Assembly (NCBI GenBank): GCA_027924585.1
Contig: BSBM01001719.1
Location: 13,473,001 to 13,537,000, forward strand
Reading direction: 5' to 3'
Length of the DNA: 64,000 nt
Source: Larix kaempferi
Taxonomy: Eukaryota > Streptophyta > Pinopsida > Pinales > Pinaceae
Shown here piece after piece: positions 1-9,834 of this stretch (position 1 is the stretch's first letter; every line of letters starts with the position of its first letter). Under the pieces are notes generated by a model. That model saw only the letters and a list, made by a program, of their open reading frames with translations. It searched no databases and was not told where the DNA came from. A program made the position numbers and the translations under genes.

Positions 1-1331
1 TGCACCAACAGATTCCTGACATGACCTGTCTCATTCTTCATACTTTGACAATTGTTCCTGCAATATCTTATTCTTCTTAGACTTCTTTAACTCATCCAAG
101 GCACTTATCAATTCACCTTCCCAGTCAATGTATGTAGTGTCTTCATCATCATATTGACTGTCACTCTTGACCTCTTCAACAAGTTTTGGATGTGTGACTG
201 GATTTGGAGGTGTTTTGAATGAACCACTAAAGAAATACTTTTCTAGTGATCATGGCTTATTTTGTGCAACTGGAGGATTCTTCGAACTGCTCTTCTTTCT
301 TTCAGCTTTGCTTTATTCCACTACATGGGACATGAAGAGTACTTCCTTAGGTTCTTTGTCTAGTCACTTCCTTCAGACACATTGATTCCATCTTTAGTGT
401 ATAGACTCTTCCTCTGTTTTGGAATCCTCCTTTTGTTCTCAGGTCTGTGTTGTGAGCGCGCAGTCTTTCAATCATATGAGATAGATTCATCATGACTGTC
501 ATTGTCTCCATTTTCCTTGTAAGGACAATTTGAGGCATAATGACCTACTCCTCCACATCTGAAACATTTAAAGGGAAAATTGTTCTTGTACTTGCCTCGT
601 TCTCTTTTCAACTTCTTGACAAATTTTGGTTCTTCATCATTTGATTCATCACAACATTCTTTTTCATGATCAAGCTTGTCCTTTCCTATGGATTCAAAGG
701 AAACTTCCTTTATGATGGGATTCTTTTTCGCAGTTCTCATCTCATATGCATTGAGAATCCCTTGAAGCTCATCCTTTGTTAGTTCTTCAATATTAGCTCG
801 ATCCTATAACACAGATACCTTCGCATTGAATCTTTGAGGCAAACTTCTCAATATCTTCTGCACAACTAATTCTTTGTCCAGAGTGACCCCAAGACTCTTG
901 ATAGCATTAACTATCTCATATACTCTTAGGAAGTAGGATGTAATGTTCTCTTCATATTTCATTCTCATAGATTCAAACTACCCAGAGTAGTTTTGAAGCT
1001 TCGCTTTCTTTACTTTGTCATTTCCTTTGTATATACCGTTGAGTTTGTCCCAAACCTCCTTGGCCGATGCACAATGCATAACCTTGATGAATTCGTCACC
1101 TTTCAAACCACATAGCAGAGCATTTCTGGCTCTAGCATTGTTTTCATAGAGTCTCCTTTGCGTCGGATTGATTGGTACAACTGCTGGGACATCATAACCA
1201 TTGACAATAGATTGTCAAACATCTGCTCCCAATGATTACAAATAAACTTCCATACGTACCTTCCATAAAATGTAATTGGTGCCATCAAATCTTAGTGCTC
1301 TGTTTGTAGAAATTCCTTCCTACTTATCCAT
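1..1331 (-). pseudogene. Copia-1 gag (UBN2-type), decayed and cut by the window edge
   Basis: Read on the minus strand, this is the nucleocapsid and capsid polyprotein of a Ty1/copia element. The ATG is at 1329-1331, about 50 bases inside the primer-binding site, and is followed after a TAG by a conserved RFDGTNY start typical of UBN2-type gag. Further along are degraded stretches such as GLKGDEF and AKEVWDKLNGIYKGNDKVKK, which match copia gag cores. The 90-codon piece at 468-740 carries a canonical CCHC zinc knuckle (CFRCGGVGHYASNC, 525-566) after a Lys-rich stretch. Beyond it the frame is broken by several stops. A copia gag that should cover about 1.3 kb is present only in fragments, so no functional protein is expected. 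The rest of the element lies left of the window. Confidence 0.8.
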
Positions 1332-1382
1332 TTTTGCACAATGATCTATCTTCCAGATGTTAATCTGATACTGAATACACCC

Positions 1383-1396
1383 ATTCTGAAACCAAT
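1383..1396 (-). promoter_or_regulatory. Copia-1 primer-binding site
   Basis: On the minus strand the bases next to the LTR read ATTGGTTTCAGAAT. This resembles TTGGTATCAGAGC, the initiator-Met tRNA complement used as primer site by most plant copia elements. It fixes the LTR boundary at 1397 and the element orientation. Confidence 0.65.
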
Positions 1397-1659
1397 TGTT
1401 GGAATCGCCTTAATACTAAGAGGGGGGGTGAATTAGTATTAGCGTAGTTATTAGCAATTTTTACCTTCTTTAACAAATTAGCCTTTACTTAATCTTTATC
1501 TTCTGTTATGCATCGGTAAATAAACATCCACACATATATGCACCACATAAACAACATATAACACGCAGGATTTTTAGATGGAAACCCAAATGGGAGAAAA
1601 CCACATAATGCTTCTTTATAATTAGAAAGAATACATTCAAGGAAGCACTGACTTCATGT

Positions 1660-1845
1660 GTTTACCAGCACCAACTGGAAGGAGGCACCAACCCCCTGGT
1701 TTTATAAGCACCGACCTGAAGGAAGCTCCTACTCCCTGTATTTATCCAGCACCAACTGGAAGGAGGAAATGACCCTCTATATTCTTTGTTTTACAAGAAC
1801 CAACCTGAAGGAAGCTCTAACTCCCTATCTCCTTTCCCCGTCTGA
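1660..1845. repeat. Imperfect tandem repeats inside the copia-1 LTR
   Basis: Four imperfect units of roughly 40-50 bases follow one another. Each contains a core like AGCACCAACTGGAAGGAGG or the variant ACCGACCTGAAGGAAGC, followed by an A/C-rich CTCCCT segment. Units one and three are more alike, as are two and four, suggesting duplication of a dimer. They lie in the R/U5 part of the LTR. Confidence 0.6.
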
Positions 1846-2096
1846 CTGCCCTGATGTCTTATGTATGTTACTTCCTTACCGAACTTCAACTCTGCACACT
1901 TCTTCAAATATTCTAATGAAAATTCTATTGTGCGCCACCTTCGTATGCAGACTATACTCTGTCACTATGCTACATGCATCACTTGAATTATCATTCCTCT
2001 CAAATCATACTTATGTTGATGACTTACTTTATATACTTTGTGCTATGCTACAACTACAATCTGTGTCACTGTTATCTCAACGTTATGCATTGTGTG

Positions 2097-2101
2097 ACTG
2101 T
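2097..2101. repeat. Tat-1 target-site duplication, left copy
   Basis: The five bases before the Tat-1 LTR are actgt. The five after the other end (14733-14737) are actgc. A 5-bp duplication with one mismatch is normal for an old Ty3/gypsy insertion. The flanks join copia-1 LTR sequence on both sides. Confidence 0.7.
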
Positions 2102-3039
2102 TGTTACGGATAAAAAATTCCTATGGCTTGGGGTAGACCACAACAGATAGATGACTACCAGAAATCAACTCAATTCCCAATGCATTCTATATAAATGTAT
2201 ATGCTAATATGTGGAATAAATGACCAACCTTCAACCGGATGTTTGATGTAGATCCCCGTTGAGCTTTCAAATCTCTACACTTGAACCTGCAGCTTAGTCT
2301 CAATAATAAACACAAGCAAGTGCATATAATATATGAAAGATGTTAGCATAAACAATAGCATGGTCCATGATATAATAAGAAAATGTTACCCAATGTTAAT
2401 AAACAACCATTCACAAGATCAATTGGACGATAAAATGAGTATTTCTATTAATGTAAACAATAAGTACATGATACAACCTCTTGTAGGCAATTCATTTGAA
2501 CCAAGAACTAGGTCCCTCCACTTGTGTCTCCACCACTTCAATCCCCCATGCAATGGAAAACTCACAAGTAAATGAAGGAGTCCTTCACAAGATATGGAAG
2601 AGTTTGGTAGGTGAACATAAAGGGTTCACAACAACTAGGATCAATGGATGTAGACTCAAGCTATGGAAAAAATCCAATAGAGTTCGATGCTCTCTCCGTC
2701 TCCTCCTTCCATGCTAAGAGCTCAATATATAACCCTCCAAAGGTAGATGAAAGGTCGAATCGAGTCGTTTAGGGATACATGGAGGGCCAAAGGTCACCCT
2801 ATGACCACTTTTTGGAGTAAAAAGGGAATTTTTTAATATAATTTACCATTTAACTCAATGTATGCGGGCTATAGTGGGAGCCAGCGCATGCACGAGTTGC
2901 AATAAAGAATCTCACGTACAAGAACAAAAATAGGGAAAAAGAGGTTCCTGGAGAGTAAAAACTGGTTCTGAGTCAATCAAATGAATAACAAAGGCCAAAG
3001 AGTATAAATGCTCACAAGGTGCAAAAATACATTGTAACA
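2102..3039 (-). repeat. Tat-1 3' LTR
   Basis: 938 bases with TG...CA ends (TGTTACGG ... TTGTAACA). It is a close direct copy of 13788-14732, with small indels and scattered substitutions. Both carry the same TATA-like stretch (CTCAATATATAACCCTCC on the plus strand). Confidence 0.9.
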
Positions 3040-3054
3040 GATGCCCCCTAATGT
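3040..3054 (-). promoter_or_regulatory. Tat-1 polypurine tract
   Basis: Directly inside the 3' LTR the minus strand reads ACATTAGGGGGCATC, the plus-strand DNA primer of reverse transcription. The same 15-mer lies at the matching place in Tat-3 and Tat-4. Confidence 0.8.
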
Positions 3055-5110
3055 GTGAGGTCAGAGAAGGTACTACGATGGCCGAAATACATTATAAATA
3101 TCAGAAGTGGAGTGATGGGGACACAAATGGAAGGAGTATCCCACTCATCATAATACAATGATATCTCTGAATACATATTGGTACAATACATAGAAATCTG
3201 ATACAATGGCCATGAATAGGCATTATATAGCGAATACATGTCATAAGTAGTCATAGCCATGACCCAATATACAATAAGATATGGTCTCCTTCTGAAGAGG
3301 AAATAGTTGATGTAAACTGAACGTACGAACTGCTGATGTATGAGACTGATCTCTCATAAGCACAATCACGATTACCAGTAGAATACGGAATTCCACTGAA
3401 GTCTAGGGTCTTCTACACAAATCATCTCCAATGCATGCCCTATCAAGCGAATAAAGGTGTTGATGTCAAACCTGATGTGGCATCGTCTGATTACCAGTCA
3501 TTAATGTATACCATTAACAGACGTGAGATAACCCACCAATAATGAAAATGGGCATCAAGGCACAGAGTACATTCACCAAGTGTGAATAGAGGTGTTGAGG
3601 TCGAACACTGTGATGAATCCATCTATCAGGGGACATTGATGAATTCCCAAACTATCTATGGTGAGAGAACCTACCACTAATGACTGCAAGCCTCAAGGTA
3701 CTCAACGAACTCTAAGTCTCGATTCCGGAATAATGGAGTTGGAGTCGATGGAATGAAACTCGTTGGAAGGAGGGCATTAATGAATCCCCCATCAGCCAGC
3801 ACGAGGTAACTATCTACGCTGAAAGATTTGGAAGAACTCGGACTAACAGATCGAACTGTATGGGATGGCTTACATGCAATAGTCAAGAAATATGAGGAGT
3901 GCTCAAATCTCGTTTCAATACTTCCTTTGAACAAGAGCATGAGCAGATGGATAGACTTAGGCAACATAGACTCAAGTACTAGATGATAATAATACTTTGT
4001 GATGCAGGAGACATCGACAAAGGCTCCATAATGACTGGAAGCTTAACCAGCGAGTGGAGTAATATCTGAGAAACGAGTACAACTCCTAAGGTCCTACTAA
4101 TGTCCCGACTCATGATGAATGGAGTGGATATGAATGCTATGTCCAAAGGAGACGCGACAGCTGCCAATAAGAGGTAGTAAGGATTTTCCCATCCATATTT
4201 TTCAGTTATATGATTTTTTTTTTCTTTTTCATATTATGAAAGCTTGAAAAAGAATAAAATTTCTTATAGTACAAGTGAGAGAACGAGTGTCAAGTGCAAG
4301 CAAACTAGTTCCAAGTAGTGGAACATACCTATGATCAATGAACGGAAGCATGTGCAAGATGTGGACACTCGAGGGGGTTTCCCTCAAGGTAAGGGTCATC
4401 AAGTTGTGAAAGATAAATGGAGGCTTTGCTTGGCTCGGAAGTTAAAGTGCTCAGGCACATGGCTAATAACTGAGAAAAGCAGGAGCCGGCACAAGGCTCA
4501 AAAGGAAAGAAGGATAATGCAATGCAATCACAACTCAATATAAATGGGGATTCCTCATGGGAGATGGCCAGAATAAAATGAAGTAGAGTATGAGTCTTCA
4601 TCACAATTTCATGGCGTGACTACAAAGGACTCCCAATCCTAAGAAGAAACAACGACATGGGCACCAAAAGACATAACAGGATCTAACTAGGGCACCCATG
4701 GTCGGACAAGCCCTACTGCCAAATAACGACACTTCTAAAGCAACATAGAGGTTCTGTGTTAGTTAAAAAGTGGGGTCGCACCTAAGGTTTATGAATGTGG
4801 CCATAAGGTCAATGCAAAAATGCAGGTGAAATGACATCCTAACCTATATTCCAGGTGTAGAAAATACCTGCCGAAGGCGCGAAATGGTTGAAAAATACAC
4901 TCTTGTCAGAAAAAACTGCTCAGAAAGGCACTTTACAATAGCATATTAGTCCAAAACAGCTCAAAACGAAAAAAACTATAGGAAAGTTGGTTTGAAAAAA
5001 TATAAATAGTAAAAAGAAATTACTTTTACCATTCCATTTTCACTTTTCACCCAACATAGTGCTTTTGGTTAGTTTTTACCCTCGATCTTCAGTTGTTGAT
5101 TCTGGGAGCT
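3055..5110 (-). other. Tat-1 long 3' region between antisense gene and 3' LTR
   Basis: No intact gene. Parts are colinear with the 3' region of Tat-3 (about 32280-33746, same orientation relative to the element). Examples are the block around 4280-4400 and the block reading TTAACGGTATACATCATTGACC in Tat-3. Between about 4335 and 4930 the minus strand is homologous to the second half of the hydrophobic-protein frame of Tat-4, including a match to its RYIQNLAYRFR stretch, but here it is full of stops. This suggests that autonomous copies also once carried that module at their 3' end. Confidence 0.6.
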
Positions 5111-5412
5111 ATGGGCGTCGGATTCACGAGCCGTTTGGATCAGGTCGGTGGTCTCATCCCCCTCTTCAATTTCATGGTTTTTATTTCATTTTTTGATGGT
5201 CAAATTGTTAGTTTTGCAAAGAACTAAACATACTCGGTGCTTTACGCAGGCTATAACTTCACGGGTCACGTGGAGGGATTCTTGTGCATGGTCAACACAT
5301 GCGTTGACCGCGTATACGTGCGACTGTATATATATATTAGCCTGCGTACAGTGTCGTGGGTGATTTTTTTTAAACACATTGGCACTAAAAGACTCAATTC
5401 TTTGCTTCGAGG

Positions 5413-6679
5413 ATGGTCCTAGAATGGAGAGAGAGAAAACATGACATTGTTGATGAACATGTACGCCAAGATTTACCCACCCAACAAGAATTACAAGCAT
5501 GTGGCCTTTATAAATTTTGGAGCATCGGTGGTTTAAGGTCCCAAAACCGATTGCTCACTCAGTTGGTGAACTATTGGGATGCAGAAGCACGACATTTCGA
5601 TCTACATGGGCAACCACTTCCATTGGAGGTGGAAGATATATACTTCATTACTAGATTATCCCGCCGAGGGGAGACAGCAAGTCTTAGGTCTCACGGCATG
5701 GGGGGAGGAATCACTATGAGAGATTACAATGACAGGTATTGTATTGTTGGAACCCAGAAGGTTGGTAGCCAGGTCCCCATAGAGGCTATAGCGAGCCTAA
5801 GCATGAAGATCATAGTTCTCACCCTCAGGAGGATTACAGGATCGGCTGCACTCCATCAGGCTTCAAGGCCTCTAATATTCTATGTGGCTGAGTACATGAG
5901 ACCCACGGTATACGACTGGTGCACAACATTGCTGGGTACGATGAAGACCCGGCTAACGGAGTGCAATCTTGGGAGGGCAAAGAACTTTGGTTTTGGCAGT
6001 ATCGTATGTAGCTTTTTCTTTGATAGGGTATCGGGTTTGAGTCCGAGGGTTGAATTCCCTCCGCATAGTCTCCGAGATCCTTCCCAGACCCGGTGGGTAG
6101 AGGTACTGACACTGCAGGGGGTGGCCGACAGGCTTCCCCATATTATGAGTATTTTTCCACTGGTGGGCATGACATATCATCACCATCGATGACTACCCAT
6201 ATGAGGGGATAGACTTCAGAGGGGATCGATACATGCCACTCCCAACAGGGGTCGCATTCGGGGACATATGTATGACTACTCTTTTTAAGTTTTGTGTATT
6301 TAATTTTTTGGATTTTTTATTATAAGTGAATGCAAAAATCGTTTTGGTGTGGTATCATATATTGATGTGTGACTATTTGCTCGCAGATATGGGTCCGCGA
6401 AGACCTCAAGATTTCCCACGAAACTACCGTAGAGGTAGAGGAGGTGAGGTAGTAGGTGCAGCGATAGAGCACACTTTGGATATGGTACAGGTCAACCTGA
6501 CCCGCATGACTTCCAGGGTACCGGTCATACAGCTAGAGAATCTCCTGGATGCAATACAACGACATGTTGTAGGCGTACCTAGTACCTGGGTGCGGCTGCT
6601 CCAGCGTATAGCCCATGTCGTACACTATTACATTCAGACTCATCCCGTCGAGGCAATGAGGCCTCCCCACAGGGCTTAG
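5413..6679 (+). pseudogene. Antisense extra gene of Tat-1, plant-mobile-domain-like, two exons
   Basis: Runs opposite to the element. Exon 1 starts at ATG 5413 and encodes about 255 residues in frame: WRERKHD near the start, then a stretch with TLL..Y..D and HFDLHGQPLPLEVEDIYFI, followed by RLSRRGE. The form HxFxLxxxxLxLxxxDIYxLxxLxxxG resembles the plant mobile domain found in MAIN-type proteins and some transposons. A frameshift near 6125-6190 separates this frame from the conserved DDYPYEGIDFRGD block. Exon 2 starts at 6387 (MGPRRPQDF...) and ends at 6679. The same gene lies antisense in Tat-2 (37702-38723) with the same splice position. Antisense extra ORFs are known from Tat elements such as Grande, but their function is not established. 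A TATATATATATTAG stretch lies about 75-85 bases before the start. The call of homology between copies is firm; the domain name is inference. Confidence 0.72.
6270..6386 (+). other. Predicted intron of the Tat-1 antisense gene
   Basis: 117 bases, AT-rich, starting GTATGAC and ending TTGCTCGCAG. Splicing joins GGGGACATAT to ATATGGGTCC, giving GDI-Y-MGPRRP. The matching junction in Tat-2 gives GDI-D-VGPLRP, so position and phase 1 agree in two divergent copies. Confidence 0.65.
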
Positions 6680-6964
6680 ATGCCATGGGGTCTCACTATT
6701 TTTTTATCGTCTTGTATATTTTTGAGAGCTAAGGGCTCCAATTTTGTATTATGACACCACTTTTGGATATATTATTAATGAAAAAAATATGATTTTCTGA
6801 CTCTACTATTGTGTATGTACAAATGTATGAATGAATGTTATTTGTGTGCTTCTTTTATTGATGTGACAAATGCCAATATAGGACATAATTAGCATATGCG
6901 TCAAATACATGATTAAAACGTCTCGAAACATGAATGTATGTAATGAAAATAAATTGACGCTCCA
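6680..6964. other. Convergent gap between antisense gene and archaeal RNase H of Tat-1
   Basis: T-rich on the plus strand, with AATGAAAAAAATATG near 6777 that could serve as a weak polyadenylation signal for the antisense transcript. No open frame of interest. Confidence 0.35.
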
Positions 6965-7260
6965 AGAGTCTTACCCTTAAGAACCTCCTTAGTAAGTAAT
7001 AACATAGGATCCATCACACGGTATTAGTCGTTCAACTGAGACACAACCAGTTGTGAATCCAAGCAGACTTCTAAAGACTGGATACCATGCAAAATTGCAT
7101 CACGAAGTAGATTGACAACGGCATTGTACTCAGCCACATTGTTGGATGTAGGAATGAGACAAGCACCTCTCAGTCCTAAGCTAGTCCCTGCGTATGATGG
7201 CTAGCCCCATATGTGAATCCCAAGAACACTGGATATTTCGCTAACATATGTCAACCAAAT
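6965..7260 (-). pseudogene. Tat-1 archaeal-type RNase H, truncated
   Basis: The minus strand encodes SNNVAEYNAVVNLL, then GIQSLEVCLDSQLVVSQLND and YRVMDPMLL. These are the middle and end of the second RNase H that Tat elements carry after integrase; it cleaves the RNA strand of RNA/DNA hybrids during reverse transcription. The catalytic Glu (AEYNA) and the second Asp (LDSQ) are visible. The first Asp block (TDGAS in Tat-2) is not recognisable, and the end with the last Asp is missing. The piece is stop-interrupted at its start. Confidence 0.75.
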
Positions 7261-7360
7261 GGAAGCGAATCAGCAGACTCAAAAAATCAAAAGACAACTA
7301 GACTATGTACAGAAAAGACTATACAATAGTATACAAAAAGTATCAGCTCGAGCTAGAAGC

Positions 7361-7630
7361 TCAAGCGTAATACCGCTTGAGATAGAGCCCATTTATAGGC
7401 TCCTTCAATGTGTTCCCCTCGTAATCCTCCAACTCATAGGCTCCTTTCTCTAGGACACGCCTCACAACGTAAGGACTGTGCCACATGGGGTTAAACTTTC
7501 CTGCCCCCAGGGGTTCCTTAGCTTGATCATAAAGGAGGACCAAGTCACCTTCATCATATTGTCAGGGACGGACAGACCTATCATATTGAATCTTAACACA
7601 ACATTTGTTGGCATCAATTGCTACGATAAA
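7361..7630 (-). pseudogene. Tat-1 integrase C-terminal remnant
   Basis: The last 60 codons read VLLYDQAKEPLGAGKF, then MWHSPYVVRRVLEKGAYELE and end LYLKRYYA. This matches the integrase end of Tat-2 (36500-36716), a GPY/F-like module that binds DNA. Upstream in the same frame is DANKCCVKIQYDRSVRP, aligned to the THKKRIKSEYDKSFKP stretch of Tat-2. No chromodomain follows. The zinc-binding domain and the D,D,E core are absent because of the deletion at about 7630. Confidence 0.85.
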
Positions 7631-8383
7631 GCGGCGTAAGAAAGTGGCTCTCCCTTGGATGCTCTGAAGTTAAATCAAATTACACAGGGGAGGCAATCGA
7701 AGTATTGCCTCAACCTTTAAAGGATCGACTCTAATACCCTCTTTTGAGACTACAAACCCTAAAAGGTGAACTATTTTCACGACAAAGATGCACTTGTTAG
7801 GGTTCAAACGAATCTTATAACGCCAGAATATTTCGAAAATAAGGCGGAGGTGACTGGGGTGATCAACTCTCTTACGAGAGTGACCAGTAATATCATCCAG
7901 ATAAGCCTCCACTATGTGCTTAAGGTCATGAAAGGCATAGGTCATGGCACGCTGAAAAGTAGCTCCGACATTTTTAAGGCTGAAGGGCGTCTTCCGGTAT
8001 GCAAAGTTACCCCAAGGACATATAAATGCGGTCTTATGTTGATCCTCGGGTTTAATCTGGATCTGATTGTAACCTGAAAAACCATCCATGAATTAAAATA
8101 CTTCACTTCCCGCACATGCATCCAAGATTTGGTCTATGAATGGAGTGGGAAAGTTATCCTTAGGACTTGCTCAGTTAAAATCTCGAAAATCGGTACACAC
8201 TCGGATGGTTCCCTGCTTCTTATCCACAGGAATAGGATTAGATACCCATTCAGTAAGGGGAACCAGGTAGATGAAACTAGCTTTGAGTAGTTTCTCTACT
8301 TATGCCTTAATAGCGGCTAACTTCCTAGGATTCACAACACGAAGACGTTTCCGAACAAGATTAACATTTGGATAAGTCTTAAT
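7631..8383 (-). pseudogene. Tat-1 reverse transcriptase, 3'-deleted
   Basis: Copies element RNA into DNA. The 7670-8089 frame starts MDGFSGYNQIQIKPEDQHKT, contains FQRAMTYAFHD and the catalytic box YLDDI (codons at 7892-7903), and goes on to LNPNKCIF and LLGFVVSKEGIRVDPLKVEA. The N-terminal finger region (8093-8383) is readable in broken frames. After a stop the frame continues LQSIQGRATFLRRFI, the RT/RNase H border, and jumps straight to integrase C-terminal sequence. RNase H and most of integrase (about 1.5 kb when compared with Tat-2) are therefore gone. Confidence 0.88.
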
Positions 8384-9025
8384 TTAATGCTCGAAAATAC
8401 TAGGGTCTATACCTTGCATCTCCTCATAAGAACAGACGAAAACATCCCAAAATTCTTCGAATAACTCGGTGTAAATGCGGATCTCCTTGGGGGAACAATC
8501 AGCACTGATGTAAACGTTTTCAAACTTTATGGGAGTGCAATAAATGTTGATCATAATGGTTGGGGAAATGTTATCCATATTCCCCTCCGTGTAAATACCA
8601 TGCGTATCCAAAGGAGCCACAGGGTGACCAACCTTCTCTGCAAGAGTTGACCGAAACTCCTCCTGCTCAATAAGATCAAGGTTGGGAAGAAAATACGATC
8701 GATGATGTAGATATTCTCAAGGCTTATCACTACCATACATGGCCTCAATAATAGCTTCATCCTAAGGCAAAGTACCATCAAGGAAATCATGCAAGCAAGA
8801 TGATTCGACTACCCACGCAGGCAGCATAACGGGATCTTCTTCTTCTGCCTGTGAAGAGGAGAGATCTGGCTCTGCAGTGGCTTGTTGAATATCATGATAA
8901 GCAAGATCGGATGCAGATAAGGGCATAGCCATACCGACGTGTGAAACGTTTCTAAACGAGGAACGCGTGGAAGGTAAATTCCATGAATCATTAAAATACG
9001 ATGTCTGAAACGGTACATTATGCAA
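8384..9025 (-). pseudogene. Tat-1 protease-RT linker
   Basis: In-frame stretch between protease and RT. It holds EGNMDNISPTIMINI and the block ELFEEFWDVFVCSYEEMQGIDPS, the conserved lead-in to RT in all copies here (Tat-2 has FKQFCDVFAWTYEEIPGIDPS). It has lost continuity through frameshift and stop changes around 8620-8760. Confidence 0.75.
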
Positions 9026-9834
9026 TTAGGATGGGGCACTATCGGAGATGGATCCTATAAAGGAGATTGGTGCAACAAATTCAAAAGATCCCATCAAAGA
9101 GGAATACAATCTAACACCAATATTCCCAGTTGTCGACTGAGAATTTTTGATCTGAGGAACTTCGGTTCTTGACGATGCTGTGGGACTGGAACCAGTGAAA
9201 TCTAGTTGATCGACAGTCACAATATTTCCTTCATGGGGAAAGTAGATAACTCTAAAATCATAGGACACGATCACTCTCATAGCATAGATCCAATTCCTAC
9301 CTAGTAAAAGGTTGTATTCAATGGGCGCATCAGCCACCTTGACTTCAATTGGCACAGTCTTCCCACGCAAGTGTACCTCAAGGGAGGGGATAATACCATG
9401 CGGCCTGAATGAACAACCATCGAATGCAATAAGAATGGTCATATATTTCGACAATGGAGGGGAAACTAGAGCCTTCCAACAAGTTAATGATATTACCGAA
9501 GTGGAAGCACCTTTGTCAACCACGGTACGTTTAACGATATTTTGTTGGAACCTAATGTGGACTTGGAAAGCCACATGATAGGGAAACCGAGGCTGAACAT
9601 CAGTAGTATTGAACTTGATAATATTAGGACTACATTGATCCTGGACTCTTAAAGCACATAATAGGGTGGTCCTTTGAGAAGGACAAGCCTAGAGAACCTC
9701 GAGAGCCAACATAGCACATGGAGTCTGGCCCAAATCTTCCACAATTGAGTAGTTTTGGGTGGCTCGGGCATTGGGATTGTGCATCAAATGCTTGAGAACA
9801 CCTTTCAGCATCTGTAGCATGGAATTAGGCTTCT
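9026..9834 (-). pseudogene. Tat-1 aspartic protease
   Basis: Retroviral-type protease that matures the polyprotein. The frame reads through VVDKGASTSVISL, where the usual acidic or small residue after the catalytic Asp is Lys (other copies have DEGAS). It then has YNLLLGRNWIYAM, the second conserved block of Tat proteases, and IVTVDQLDF. A TAG at 9689-9691 lies where Tat-2 has a Gln codon (LQ). The DKG triad may be damaged or tolerated; it cannot be judged from sequence alone. Confidence 0.8.

Larger units (their letters stand above)
1397..2101 (-). mobile_element. Copia-1 5' LTR, inner part (interrupted by Tat-1)
   Basis: The LTR edge begins TGTTGG on the plus strand, which is the CCAACA end of a minus-strand LTR, directly beside the primer site. 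A stretch near 1420 reads agggggggtgaattagta. No open frame in this part looks coding. The sequence stops at 2101, where Tat-1 begins, and resumes at 14738 in similar low-complexity style. The two parts together would make an LTR of about 2.3 kb, long but within the range of large copia elements. The outer boundary at 16377 is tentative. Confidence 0.55.

Noticed and set aside
1658-2113. Plus-strand ORF of 151 codons
   Set aside because: Falls in the copia-1 LTR, is built on tandem repeats and runs across the Tat-1 insertion boundary at 2102.
5186-5500. Minus-strand ORF of 104 codons overlapping the antisense gene start
   Set aside because: Not conserved in Tat-2 at the same place, and overlaps a better-supported gene on the other strand.
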